64,000 bases of DNA from NCBI GenBank assembly GCA_937872225.1, contig CALMRZ010000052.1:62001-126000 (forward strand), given 5' to 3'. This document shows, one piece after another, positions 16,905 to 25,260 of this stretch. Made by a program: the position numbers and the translations under genes. The DNA comes from an uncultured Spirochaetota bacterium (GTDB lineage Bacteria; Spirochaetota; UBA4802; UBA5550). Each line of letters starts with the position of its first letter. Positions within the stretch are counted from its first letter, which is position 1. The notes under the pieces are model-generated. The model saw only the letters and a program-made list of their open reading frames with translations, did no database searches and had not been told where the DNA came from.

Positions 16905-17312
16905 TCAGAGATGATAATCGCCGGCCGCCTCGGGCTGATACACGATATCGTCGATAATATAATACTGTTCACCCGACGGATTGGGCTTAACGACCGTCCC
17001 GATGGTGCTGCCCAGCAGTTGCATGCCGAGGCCCGAGAATACGCTTATCTTGTTTTTCTCGGTGCTGTCCTTCGGAAACACCAGGGAATAGATGTCTTTC
17101 TTCCCGTTGCCCAGGTTTTTCAGGTAGAACTTCGAATTCATCGTTACGATGTTGGACCGTATTTCCCCCGGTTCCACGAGGCGGGAGTGCTCAAGGTCTC
17201 GCTTCAGGGCCTTCATGTTCCCTGCTTCATCGCCGGAGACACATTCCTTGTTCTGGATAATGCCCCAAAGCCTTTCGTAATCATAGCGAGTGAAAATCTT
17301 TCCCTTGCGCAT
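16905..17312 (-). CDS. Rnk-like GreA/GreB C-terminal domain protein
   Basis: This protein of about 135 residues matches Rnk, a small protein with a GreA/GreB-type C-terminal FKBP-like domain that contacts RNA polymerase. The diagnostic run is VTMNSKFYLKNL, then YSLVFPKD, then KISVFSGLGMQLLGSTIGT. The N-terminal helical part (YDYERLWGIIQ) also fits Rnk, whose coiled coil is shorter than that of GreA. The ATG at 17312 is chosen because GGAGG precedes it. A possible terminator lies just downstream. Whether it affects nucleoside diphosphate kinase, as named in E. coli, cannot be seen. Confidence 0.8.
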   Translation of the reverse strand: MRKGKIFTRYDYERLWGIIQNKECVSGDEAGNMKALKRDLEHSRLVEPGEIRSNIVTMNSKFYLKNLGNGKKDIYSLVFPKDSTEKNKISVFSGLGMQLLGSTIGTVVKPNPSGEQYYIIDDIVYQPEAAGDYHL

Positions 17313-17626
17313 ACAGCCTCCAAAAATCCCCACAGAAGTATCGATATGGTTTATTCTAAAGACCGGAAATGAAGTGTTAAACCGTTACAGACAAAAAATC
17401 AAATACATCAAAAATAATTTGATGTCAACAGGAATTCTGTATACAATAAATAATTTTTTTCAAACATCGTGTCAGTTCGTTTCGATCACGCTGGTAATGC
17501 GACATATTTCATCAAACACGGCCCATCCATGCGGGCGGTTTTTATTCAGGAACACATATAAGACAATATTTCTTTAAAATGAATCTCTGATAGATCCGAA
17601 AAAGGGGGCCGGTTAATTCGTAATTC
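17313..17626. other. AT-rich intergenic region
   Basis: About 310 bases upstream of the rnk-like gene with no convincing gene. A minus-strand TTAACA with TAGAAT 16 bases on, near 17350-17380, may be its promoter. I see nothing else of note. Confidence 0.35.
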
Positions 17627-17669
17627 AAAAGAGCCCTCCCGGGGCGCGCCCCATGGCGCCGCCCCCGGG
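17627..17669 (-). terminator. Terminator of the rubrerythrin gene
   Basis: A long GC-rich stem (CCCGGGG... GCGCC, ATGG, GGCGC... CCCCGGG on the minus strand) is followed by TTTT shortly after the rubrerythrin stop codon. This fits an intrinsic terminator. Confidence 0.65.
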
Positions 17670-17678
17670 CAGGTCGCA

Positions 17679-18293
17679 TTATTTTATTACCAGGAAATCA
17701 GCCTGGGCAGCGCCGCAAATCGGACATGTTTTCGGCGCATTACCGGCGACGGTATTGCCGCATACCGGGCACACGGCATAGGTGTCGGATAGGTTCTTCA
17801 GATCATTCTTGGCGAGAGCATCGATGGCCGCCTTGTAGAAAGCCTGGTGCATTTTCTCAACCTGGAAGGCCCAATCAAAGGCGTTAGCCGCCTCATCCTT
17901 ACCTTCTTCCTTCGCCTTTTTGATAAAATCGGGATACATGGTATCAATCTCGTAGGTCTCGCCCTTAAGGGCGTCATCGAGGTTTTCCTTCGTTGATTTT
18001 ACGTTGACCTTGATGTCCAGGCTTCCCATTTTCTCACCCATTTTTTCCAGGACCGCAGTGTGTTTTTTGGCGTGGGCGGCCTCGGCATTGGAAGCCGCTT
18101 CGAAGAGTTTCGCTATCTTGTCGAGTTTCTCTTCTTTTGCTTTTTGCGCAAAGGCGGCATATTTCTTGCTCGCCGTTGTCTCGCCGGTGATCGCACTCTT
18201 TAAATTCTCGACGGTGGTGTCCTTTTTTTTGCATCCCGCAAAGGCGGTAATCGCCATGCTGAAACAGACAATGCCGATAATATAGTTTTTCAT
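17679..18293 (-). CDS. Rubrerythrin-type di-iron protein with lipoprotein signal
   Basis: This protein of about 204 residues combines a ferritin-like four-helix domain with a C-terminal rubredoxin-like zinc ribbon. The di-iron ligands are in place: ITGET, AEAAHAKKH, GETYE and VEKMH. The end carries CPVC and CPIC pairs that bind one iron. Rubrerythrins reduce hydrogen peroxide and are normally cytosolic. Here the N-terminus is a hydrophobic signal ending in AFAGC and then KKKD, a lipobox, so the protein appears to be exported and lipid-anchored. The ATG at 18293 follows AGGAGG. A strong terminator lies downstream. Confidence 0.88.
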   Translation of the reverse strand: MKNYIIGIVCFSMAITAFAGCKKKDTTVENLKSAITGETTASKKYAAFAQKAKEEKLDKIAKLFEAASNAEAAHAKKHTAVLEKMGEKMGSLDIKVNVKSTKENLDDALKGETYEIDTMYPDFIKKAKEEGKDEAANAFDWAFQVEKMHQAFYKAAIDALAKNDLKNLSDTYAVCPVCGNTVAGNAPKTCPICGAAQADFLVIK

Positions 18294-18473
18294 TACGAAA
18301 AAACCTCCTGTTTGATAACGTGATATTCTACCCTCGTTTTTACGCGGGGAATCGTTACATTTTAATCCGGCATACTCGCGGATTTGCAAGCATTTTCTTT
18401 ATCCGGGAAACCCCAAAAAAGCGGTGAACCGTCGCGGCGCCACGTCACCATCGGCACCCGTCATTATATGTTC

Positions 18474-18502
18474 TTGACAAAGAAATTGCCTTTCCATAGC
18501 GT
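18474..18502 (+). promoter_or_regulatory. Possible promoter of the DedA gene
   Basis: A perfect TTGACA at 18474-18479 is followed 17 bases later by TAGCGT, a poor -10 box. It lies 40 bases before the chosen DedA start. Confidence 0.35.
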
Positions 18503-18541
18503 TTCACGGCATTGATATTTAAACTGAGCGGAGAACATGCT

Positions 18542-19204
18542 GTGGAAACAATGCTGAAAATGATCGACATTGTCCTGCATGTGGACAAATACCTTGACAT
18601 AATCATACAGACCTTCGGCATCTGGTCGTATGTAATCCTGTTCGTGATCGTGTTCTGCGAAACGGGCCTCGTGGTCACGCCCTTCCTTCCGGGCGACTCT
18701 CTCCTTTTCGCGGCCGGAGCCCTGGCCGGCATAGGCTCCTTCGACGTGACGATCCTGATGACCGTGTTTCCCGCCGCCGCCATTATCGGCGACAACGTCA
18801 ACTACTGGATCGGGCGCTCCATCGGCCCGAAGATTTTTCACCGGGAAGACGTGCGCTTCCTCAACAAAAAACACCTTGACCGCACCCATGAATTCTACGA
18901 AAAGCACGGCGGGCTGGCCGTTATCTTCGGGCGCTTCGCCCCGATCATCAGGACCTTCATGCCCTTCGTGGCGGGAATCGGCAGGATGAACTACGCAAAG
19001 TTCCTCGCCTTTGATATTTTCAGCGGCATCCTGTGGCCGGCACTATTCGTGCTTTCGGGGTACTATTTCGGCAATCTCCCCCTGGTGAAAAATTATTTCT
19101 CACTGGTAGTGATTGTCATCATTGTTATTTCCCTGATACCGATCATCTACCAGGTGGTGCGGATGCGGCTCGATAAAAAGATCGGGACCGCGGTTTCGAA
19201 ATAA
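18542..19204 (+). CDS. DedA family membrane protein
   Basis: This protein of about 220 residues belongs to the DedA (SNARE-associated/VTT) family of inner-membrane proteins, several of which flip or move undecaprenyl phosphate or phospholipids. The family core is visible: FCETGLVVTPFLPGDSLLFAAGAL, then GDNVNYWIGRSIG, then the FGRFAPIIRTFMPFVAGIGRM segment with its conserved Arg and Pro. The GTG at 18542 follows GGAG at eight bases; an ATG at 18551 is the alternative. It is followed by a TerC family gene with a separate promoter. Confidence 0.92.
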   Translation: METMLKMIDIVLHVDKYLDIIIQTFGIWSYVILFVIVFCETGLVVTPFLPGDSLLFAAGALAGIGSFDVTILMTVFPAAAIIGDNVNYWIGRSIGPKIFHREDVRFLNKKHLDRTHEFYEKHGGLAVIFGRFAPIIRTFMPFVAGIGRMNYAKFLAFDIFSGILWPALFVLSGYYFGNLPLVKNYFSLVVIVIIVISLIPIIYQVVRMRLDKKIGTAVSK

Positions 19205-19209
19205 TTGCA

Positions 19210-19238
19210 TTGACATCATGCAACAATACTTATATCAA
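19210..19238 (+). promoter_or_regulatory. Promoter with overlapping dyad, upstream of the TerC gene
   Basis: TTGACA at 19210-19215 and TATCAA at 19233-19238 are 17 bases apart. The -35 box lies inside a dyad, TTGCAT, seven bases, ATGCAA, which could be a repressor site. Confidence 0.45.
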
Positions 19239-19271
19239 AGACTAACAATAATACCATAAGGATCCAACCAA

Positions 19272-20192
19272 ATGACAGAAGCGCTGCTATGGATCGGTTT
19301 TGTCGCCTTTATCGTGGGAATGCTGGTCCTTGACCTCAAGGTGCTCCAGAAAAAAGACCGTGACATCATGGTCAGGGAAGCGCTCCTCTGGACCCTTTTC
19401 TGGATCATCCTCTCGCTCCTGTTCAATGTCGGCGTATATTTATACATGGGGCGCGATTACGCGCTGGAGTTCCTCACCGGCTATCTCATAGAGAAGGCCT
19501 TGAGCGTTGACAATATCTTCGTGTTCATCCTGATATTCACCTACTTCGACATTCCGCCGCGGTACCAGCACAAGATCCTTTTCTGGGGGATCCTGGGCGC
19601 CATCGTCATGAGGGCGGCCTTCATCCTGGCAGGCGTTGCGATCATCCAGCGGCTCCACTGGGCCATTTACATCCTGGGGGCGTTCCTCGTCTACATCGGT
19701 ATCAAGATGGCCTTTGAAAAAGAAAAGGAGATCCACCCGGAGAAGAACCCCGCCCTCCGGGCCTTCAACAAGGTCTATCCCGTCGACTACAACTATAAGG
19801 GCGGGAATTTTTTCATCAAGAAAGCGGGAAAGCTGGTGGCAACGCCCATTTTCGTCGTCCTTCTCGTGATCGAGACAACGGACATAGTCTTTGCCATCGA
19901 CTCTATACCGGCCATACTTTCAATTACGCTCCATCCCTTCATCGTGTTCACGTCCAACATCTTCGCCATACTGGGACTCCGCGCCCTCTACTTCGCCGTA
20001 TCGGGTATTATGAAGCTCTTCAATTATCTCAACTACGGACTTTCCCTCATCCTGGTTTTCGTCGGTGTGAAGATGCTCATATCCGATTTTTACAAGATAC
20101 CGGTATCGATCGCCCTGTCGGTGGTGGGAGCGCTGCTGGTCGGGTCGATCCTGCTGTCAATTCTGCTGCCGGAAAAAAAGAAAAAAGATTAG
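19272..20192 (+). CDS. TerC family membrane protein
   Basis: This 306-residue integral membrane protein of the TerC family has about eight helices. The two acidic motifs inside helices are intact: EKALSVDNIFVF near residue 75 and ETTDIVFAIDSIPAI near residue 205. They are thought to bind metal ions. TerC-type proteins are linked with tellurite resistance and with manganese export or metal loading of exported proteins. Nothing nearby resolves which applies here, and no other ter operon gene is adjacent (the TerB-like gene is 7 kb away). Confidence 0.9.
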   Translation: MTEALLWIGFVAFIVGMLVLDLKVLQKKDRDIMVREALLWTLFWIILSLLFNVGVYLYMGRDYALEFLTGYLIEKALSVDNIFVFILIFTYFDIPPRYQHKILFWGILGAIVMRAAFILAGVAIIQRLHWAIYILGAFLVYIGIKMAFEKEKEIHPEKNPALRAFNKVYPVDYNYKGGNFFIKKAGKLVATPIFVVLLVIETTDIVFAIDSIPAILSITLHPFIVFTSNIFAILGLRALYFAVSGIMKLFNYLNYGLSLILVFVGVKMLISDFYKIPVSIALSVVGALLVGSILLSILLPEKKKKD

Positions 20193-20401
20193 GTGACCGT
20201 CACGGATTAAAAAACCGTTTGGCGTAATCCCTCCATGACCTGAAATCGACAGACAGGGCAAAGGCCGTCACCTGCGCTGCAAACATTATTTTCACGATAC
20301 AGGCACAAATTCGGGGATGAAATTAATTGATTGATTTTATTCATGCAAACGCCATAGTAGAGAATCATCGCGAAGAAAAACGCCACCCGGAGGAATCCCA
20401 C

Positions 20402-22024
20402 ATGAAACCACGCAGACGCATTTCGCTTCTTATCCTCGCCCTCATTTTTGCGGCCGGGCTTGCCCCGGTGTATCGAACCGGCGCGGAGATCGTTGGCCGG
20501 AACGACGCTGACCGGTCATGGAACGCGCGGGACGCACTGTGGGCCAAGACGGCGCCTTCGAAGAAGAAGCAGCCGGAAACCGGGAGCCTCAGGGCCACCA
20601 TCCTCTTCTTCAACGACCTCCATGGGAACCTGATGCCCTTCAAGGCGAGAAAAGAGGACGGTTCATCCGCGGACGTGGGCGGCATTGCCGGCATAGCGTC
20701 GCTGGTGAAGGAAATTCGCGCGGAGAACGGCAGGAAAGGAACCAGGACGTATCTCCTGGTGGCGGGGGACGTGCTGCAGGGTACGCCGATGTCCACGGTG
20801 TTCCAGGGCAGGCCGGACATAGAGATCTTCAACGCCATGGGCGTCAACGCCATGACCGTGGGAAACCACGAGTTCGACTTCGGCCTCGACAACTTTCTCA
20901 ACCTCAAGAAGATCGCGAAATTCCCCATCATCAGCTCCAACATCATCTGGAAGGAGAGCCGCACACTGATGAATGAGCCGTCGGTATCCTTTCCCCTCGG
21001 CACGGGGGCGGTCCTCACGGTCATCGGCGCTACAACAACGGAGCTCCTGGTAACCACGGCGCCGTCCAACGTGGAAAAGGTCGATGTCCTCGACTCCATC
21101 GCGACCGTGACGGAACATTTCCGGAAGGCCCGGGGCAAGGGCCCGGTGCTCCTCCTCTCGCACAGCAAGTTCCAGACCGATTCGGAAATCGCGAAAGCCA
21201 ACCCGAGGCTTATCGCCATCATCGGCGGCCACGACCAGATCCTCTTCGACCCGGTCAAGTACGCGGCGGGCGTCCCGGTGTTCCAGGCCTATGAAAAAGG
21301 GCGCTACCTCGGAAGGCTTGACATCGCATTCAACCCGAAAACAAAAAAAGCGGTTATTGAAAAATCAGCGTATATACCGGTGACACCGGAACTAAAGCAG
21401 GACCCGGAAGTCACGAAAATACTCGATTCCTACAACGCCAAGCTCAACGCGACCTTCAAGGAAGTGGTGGGCGAATCGCTGGTGTTCCTCGACGGCGAGC
21501 GGGGCCGCATCCGCTACGAGGAAACGAACCTGGGGAATTTCGTTTCGGACATCATGCGCAATTACACCAGCTCCGACATTGCCTTCATCAACGCGGGCTC
21601 CCTCCGCTCCAGCCTGGACAAGGGCCCCGTCACCATCGAGGGCGTCTTCAAGGTGATGCCCTACCCGAACGAGATCATCGTGGCGAAGCTCACCGGCGCC
21701 GAAGTGCTGGAGGCGCTTGCGCGGTCAGTCATGGGGAACCGGGAGGACGAGGACGGCGGGTTTCTTCACGTGTCGGGGATCAGGTTTAAAATCAAGGGCA
21801 AAGGCGTGGAAGACGTGACCGTCGGCGGAACCGCCCTTGATCCGGCAAAGACCTACACGGTCACCGTCACCGACTTCATGTACTCCGGGGGCGACGGGTA
21901 CAAGGTCTTCACCGGCAAGCCCTCGACAAAGACCGGTCTTCCCCTCAGGGAGCTCCTGGTGGACACGATACGCAAGCAGGGGAAGATCGAGGCGAAAGTT
22001 GAAGGACGGATAACGCGGGAATAA
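20402..22024 (+). CDS. Exported 5'-nucleotidase / UshA-like metallophosphoesterase
   Basis: This protein of about 540 residues has two domains typical of periplasmic 5'-nucleotidases. After a signal peptide (LLILALIFAAGLAP), the calcineurin-like metallophosphatase domain shows FFNDLHGNL, VAGDVLQGT, GNHEFDFG and later GGHDQ, which carry the two-metal ligands. The C-terminal domain has the substrate-binding signature ETNLGNFVSDIMR and GDGYKVF. It should release phosphate from nucleotides outside the inner membrane. The ATG at 20402 is chosen because CGGAGGAA precedes it; an upstream frame extension has no such support. Confidence 0.92.
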   Translation: MKPRRRISLLILALIFAAGLAPVYRTGAEIVGRNDADRSWNARDALWAKTAPSKKKQPETGSLRATILFFNDLHGNLMPFKARKEDGSSADVGGIAGIASLVKEIRAENGRKGTRTYLLVAGDVLQGTPMSTVFQGRPDIEIFNAMGVNAMTVGNHEFDFGLDNFLNLKKIAKFPIISSNIIWKESRTLMNEPSVSFPLGTGAVLTVIGATTTELLVTTAPSNVEKVDVLDSIATVTEHFRKARGKGPVLLLSHSKFQTDSEIAKANPRLIAIIGGHDQILFDPVKYAAGVPVFQAYEKGRYLGRLDIAFNPKTKKAVIEKSAYIPVTPELKQDPEVTKILDSYNAKLNATFKEVVGESLVFLDGERGRIRYEETNLGNFVSDIMRNYTSSDIAFINAGSLRSSLDKGPVTIEGVFKVMPYPNEIIVAKLTGAEVLEALARSVMGNREDEDGGFLHVSGIRFKIKGKGVEDVTVGGTALDPAKTYTVTVTDFMYSGGDGYKVFTGKPSTKTGLPLRELLVDTIRKQGKIEAKVEGRITRE

Positions 22025-22121
22025 TGTCAATCCGCCCTGCTCAGGGAACAGGATCCATAAAACCGGACCGCTTTATTAAATAAAAGTTGAAGGCTAAGCA
22101 CCGTCGGCGAATAGTTTCCCC

Positions 22122-24623
22122 ATGGCTGAGAACGAAATTCAATCCCTGCCGATATATCCGCATCTTGACGATATAGCCGGGGCCCTGGCCCGGGAAGGAA
22201 TCCTCCTGCTCCACGCCGAAACCGGCGCGGGCAAGACGACCCTGGTGCCATGGCGGCTCCTTTCCCATAAGGCATATACCGGGTCAAAGACACTGCTCCT
22301 CCAGCCGCGAAGGATAGCGGCGCGCGCAGCGGCGGACCGCATCGCTTCGCTCCTCGGGGAAAAAATGGGGCAGACCGTGGGGCTCCGCACCAGGACCGAG
22401 ACAGTGACCGGCGCGGGAGTCCGCCTCGAGGTGGTTACCGAGGGGGTCCTGACGCGCATCATACAGAACGACCAGTCCCTTGAAGGATACGGGACCCTGA
22501 TCTTCGACGAGTTCCACGAGCGGAACCTCCAGGCCGACATTGCCCTCGCCCTGTCCTGGGACTGCCGCGCGACCATCAGGCCCGATATCAGGATACTCTT
22601 CATGTCGGCGACGCTCCCGGCCGGCGACATCCGCTCGGTCTTCGGCGATATCAAACTCATTTCAGTGCCGGGACGGACGTCCCCGGTGCGCGTCCTGTAC
22701 CGGCCCCCGCGGTCCAATGAAAAGCCGTGGGAAGGCGCGGCGCGCCTGACAGCAGAGGTCCGGGGGACAGCAGCCGCGGAAGCCGGCGACACCCTGGTGT
22801 TCCTGCCCGGGTTCAGGGAGATCAACCGCACACGGGAAACCATCGCCCGGAATTACCCGAACATCGGCGCAGAAATCGTCACCCTTCACGGCCAGCTCCC
22901 GCCCGAGGAACAGCGCAGGGTGCTGAACCCGCCAGCCCGGGGTCAGAGCAGGATCATCCTGTCGACGAACGTGGCGGAAACAAGCCTGACCATCCCCGGC
23001 GTGCGGTCCGTTGTGGACAGCGGCCTCGAGCGCAGGGTCCGGTACCTGCCGCGCACCGGTATGGACCATTGGGACACCGTGCCCATCAGCAGGGCATCGG
23101 CGGAACAGCGCAGGGGAAGGGCCGGAAGGCTGGGTCCCGGGGTCTGCCTGCGGTGGTGGAGTGAAACCGACCGGCGCGAGGATTTCTCACCGCCGGAGAT
23201 AACAGAGTCGGATCTCGCTCCGCTGGTGCTTGAAACGGCCCTGTGGGGAGCATCGCCCCTGGGTCTTACCTGGCTGACCCCTCCTCCCCGGGCCGCAGTG
23301 GAACGGGCCGGCAACCTACTGAAGGACCTTGATCTTATTGATGATAATGGCCGGATAACAGACGCCGGTCGCAGAGCCGCCGGTATGGGGCTGCATCCGC
23401 GTCTTGGCCGCATGGTCATGTGCGCCGCCGAGCGGGGATGGCTCGCCACAGCGGCGGTGACGGCGGCATTACTGGAAGAGGGAGACCATATCGGCGGCGA
23501 AGACCCCGATTTCCGCGACCGGATCAAGGCCTGGTCGGCCTGGAGCAGGGGCGAACGCAGCGCACTGCCGGAAGGGGCGGCCCGCCGCATAGATGAAGAG
23601 GCCCGGAGGGTCCTTCGCCTGGCGGGGTCAGAGCACCGTACCATCAAGGCAGCCGATATCGACCCGGAACTGGCGGGGAAACTGCTCCTCCTGGCATACC
23701 CGGACCGGGCTGCACGCCGGACGGGCGGTGGCGGCGTTTCGCGGTGGCTCCTGGCCACCGGCCGAGGGGCACGGCTGGCGGGGGACATGGGTAGCGCGGA
23801 ATTCCTTGCCGCGGCGGAACTTGACGGCGGAGAGACTGATGCCCGAATCTTCCTGGCAGCACCGATAACTATCGGCGATCTCGAAAGCGGGATGGCAGGC
23901 CAGCCGGTGGTTGAGCATCATATTGAATGGGAAGGATGGGTGCCGCGGTCACGGTCACTGGTACGGCTGGGGAAACTTATCCTTACCGAACACAGCGACA
24001 CCATACCCCCGGAAAAAGAACTCCGCCAATTAGCACAGGAACGAATTATTAAAGAAGGTCTTGAGTGTCTCCCTTGGAGTGACCAAGCAAAGCGATTATG
24101 TGCAAAAATTAAATTTGTGCAAAAACACGGGGGTCAGAGCAAATTGCCTGATTTCCTTCCGGGATCGCTGATTTTAGATTTAGAAAAGTGGCTTATACCT
24201 TATGGTAATTATTCCGGCGACACCTTGTTTGATAAAGAAATTGTCCTGAATGCCCTGAAAAGCCGCCTCGGCTGGGAAAACCTGCGTACCATTGACAGCC
24301 TGGCTCCGGATCAATTTACCCTACCATCAGGGACCCGCACGACTATTGATTATGAATTCGGGGAGATCCCGATACTAGCCGCCCGTATCCAGGAGTTTTT
24401 CGGCTCAACGGAGACCCCCAAACTTTGCGGGGTCCCGCTGCTGATCCATCTTTTATCTCCGGCGGGCAGACCGATACAAATCACCCGGGATCTTGACGGA
24501 TTCTGGGACCGTGCATACCCAGAAGTAAAAAAGGAGCTCAAGGGCAGGTATCCCCGACACTATTGGCCGGATGATCCGCGCATAGCAGAACCAACAAGCA
24601 GGGCTAAACCGAGAAAAAGATAA
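22122..24623 (+). CDS. hrpB: ATP-dependent helicase HrpB
   Basis: This 833-residue DEAH-type helicase matches HrpB. Motifs in order: ETGAGKTTL (Walker A), DEFHER (Walker B), SATLP, VFLPG, NVAETSLTIPG and the arginine-finger block QRRGRAGR. The C-terminal HrpB-specific region (EFFG near 775 and the final RYPRHYWPDDPR) is complete. Its biological role is poorly known. The part from about 24000 to 24300 is clearly richer in A+T than the first 1.9 kb, though the protein stays in family. Three copies of GGGGTCAGAGCA and one of CCGATAACTATCGG fall inside the gene. Only a weak ribosome binding site precedes the ATG. Confidence 0.95.
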   Translation: MAENEIQSLPIYPHLDDIAGALAREGILLLHAETGAGKTTLVPWRLLSHKAYTGSKTLLLQPRRIAARAAADRIASLLGEKMGQTVGLRTRTETVTGAGVRLEVVTEGVLTRIIQNDQSLEGYGTLIFDEFHERNLQADIALALSWDCRATIRPDIRILFMSATLPAGDIRSVFGDIKLISVPGRTSPVRVLYRPPRSNEKPWEGAARLTAEVRGTAAAEAGDTLVFLPGFREINRTRETIARNYPNIGAEIVTLHGQLPPEEQRRVLNPPARGQSRIILSTNVAETSLTIPGVRSVVDSGLERRVRYLPRTGMDHWDTVPISRASAEQRRGRAGRLGPGVCLRWWSETDRREDFSPPEITESDLAPLVLETALWGASPLGLTWLTPPPRAAVERAGNLLKDLDLIDDNGRITDAGRRAAGMGLHPRLGRMVMCAAERGWLATAAVTAALLEEGDHIGGEDPDFRDRIKAWSAWSRGERSALPEGAARRIDEEARRVLRLAGSEHRTIKAADIDPELAGKLLLLAYPDRAARRTGGGGVSRWLLATGRGARLAGDMGSAEFLAAAELDGGETDARIFLAAPITIGDLESGMAGQPVVEHHIEWEGWVPRSRSLVRLGKLILTEHSDTIPPEKELRQLAQERIIKEGLECLPWSDQAKRLCAKIKFVQKHGGQSKLPDFLPGSLILDLEKWLIPYGNYSGDTLFDKEIVLNALKSRLGWENLRTIDSLAPDQFTLPSGTRTTIDYEFGEIPILAARIQEFFGSTETPKLCGVPLLIHLLSPAGRPIQITRDLDGFWDRAYPEVKKELKGRYPRHYWPDDPRIAEPTSRAKPRKR
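22939..22950 (+). repeat. GGGGTCAGAGCA motif inside hrpB
   Basis: An exact copy of the dispersed motif, read as GGT CAG AGC. It lies just before the conserved NVAETS helicase block. Confidence 0.5.
23624..23635 (+). repeat. GGGGTCAGAGCA motif inside hrpB
   Basis: A second exact copy, read in another codon phase (GGG TCA GAG), so shared protein sequence does not explain the match. Confidence 0.5.
23862..23875 (+). repeat. CCGATAACTATCGG motif inside hrpB
   Basis: An exact copy of the near-palindromic motif, read as P-I-T-I-G. Confidence 0.5.
24130..24141 (+). repeat. GGGGTCAGAGCA motif inside hrpB
   Basis: A third exact copy in hrpB, extended by AA as in the intergenic copies. It sits in the A+T-rich part of the gene. 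Confidence 0.55.
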
Positions 24624-24656
24624 CTCTTCTTAAAGTCCAATATCTTATTTAAAAAA

Positions 24657-24677
24657 TTTACCGATAACTATCAGAAA
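24657..24677 (+). repeat. CCGATAACTATC repeat, left border of the ribbon-helix-helix gene
   Basis: TT-A-ACCGATAACTATCA-type sequence, matched by a direct copy 536 bases on at the end of the ribbon-helix-helix gene. Confidence 0.65.
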
Positions 24678-24739
24678 TTTTTTATTATAATGATCATTAT
24701 TCGTTATACTCTTTTAAATATGAAATCAAGGAGTATCAT

Positions 24740-25222
24740 ATGGAAATCCAAACCACCATAAACATGAACAAAACCATCATAATTGAGCTTGGCAAAGCCT
24801 CGAGTCAGTTGCACATGTCACGGAGTTACCTGATTCGGCTATTGCTAAAACAATTCCTCGATGATTCGAAAAAAATTCAAGTATTTAATTCTCCGGTTAA
24901 ATACCAGTCCCGGGACAGCAAATGCAATTGGTCAAAATTTCATCTTACGTTACGTGAGGATGAATATGAATGCTGTCTGGATTTGCGTAAAATTTACAAG
25001 ATGTCTCTTTCGGCTATAATTGCTTTTTCTGTTAAAAAATATCTCAAGAACGTAATTGCCATCTTTTCCACAAATAGTATTGAAAAAATATACGATATCT
25101 ATCTGTACCGGAATTATTTATTTTCCTTCAATATTATTGATGGAATAACATGCATTAACATTTACTGGGGAATCACCGACTTCCAAAAATTATTAACCGA
25201 TAACTATCAAAATATTATTTGA
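24740..25222 (+). CDS. Small protein with two ribbon-helix-helix-like segments
   Basis: I do not recognise this 160-residue protein by name. Residues 3-42 (IQTTINMNKTIIIELGKASS then MSRSYLIRLLLKQFL) have the strand-helix-helix pattern of a CopG/Arc ribbon-helix-helix domain. Residues 66-105 (KFHLTLREDEYECCLDLRK, MSLSAIIAFSVKKYL) repeat the pattern, suggesting a tandem DNA-binding protein. The gene is much richer in A+T than its neighbours and has AAGGAG before its ATG. It is bordered by direct copies of the CCGATAACTATC repeat, and the right copy encodes its last residues (LTDNYQNII). Transfer as a small unit is possible. Confidence 0.65.
   Translation: MEIQTTINMNKTIIIELGKASSQLHMSRSYLIRLLLKQFLDDSKKIQVFNSPVKYQSRDSKCNWSKFHLTLREDEYECCLDLRKIYKMSLSAIIAFSVKKYLKNVIAIFSTNSIEKIYDIYLYRNYLFSFNIIDGITCINIYWGITDFQKLLTDNYQNII
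25193..25212 (+). repeat. CCGATAACTATC repeat, right border of the ribbon-helix-helix gene
   Basis: TTAACCGATAACTATCAAAA overlaps the last codons of the gene at 24740-25222 and is a direct copy of the repeat at 24657. Confidence 0.65.
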
Positions 25223-25260
25223 CATCTCACCCCGAATCAATTTGTTATATCAGGTCACCA

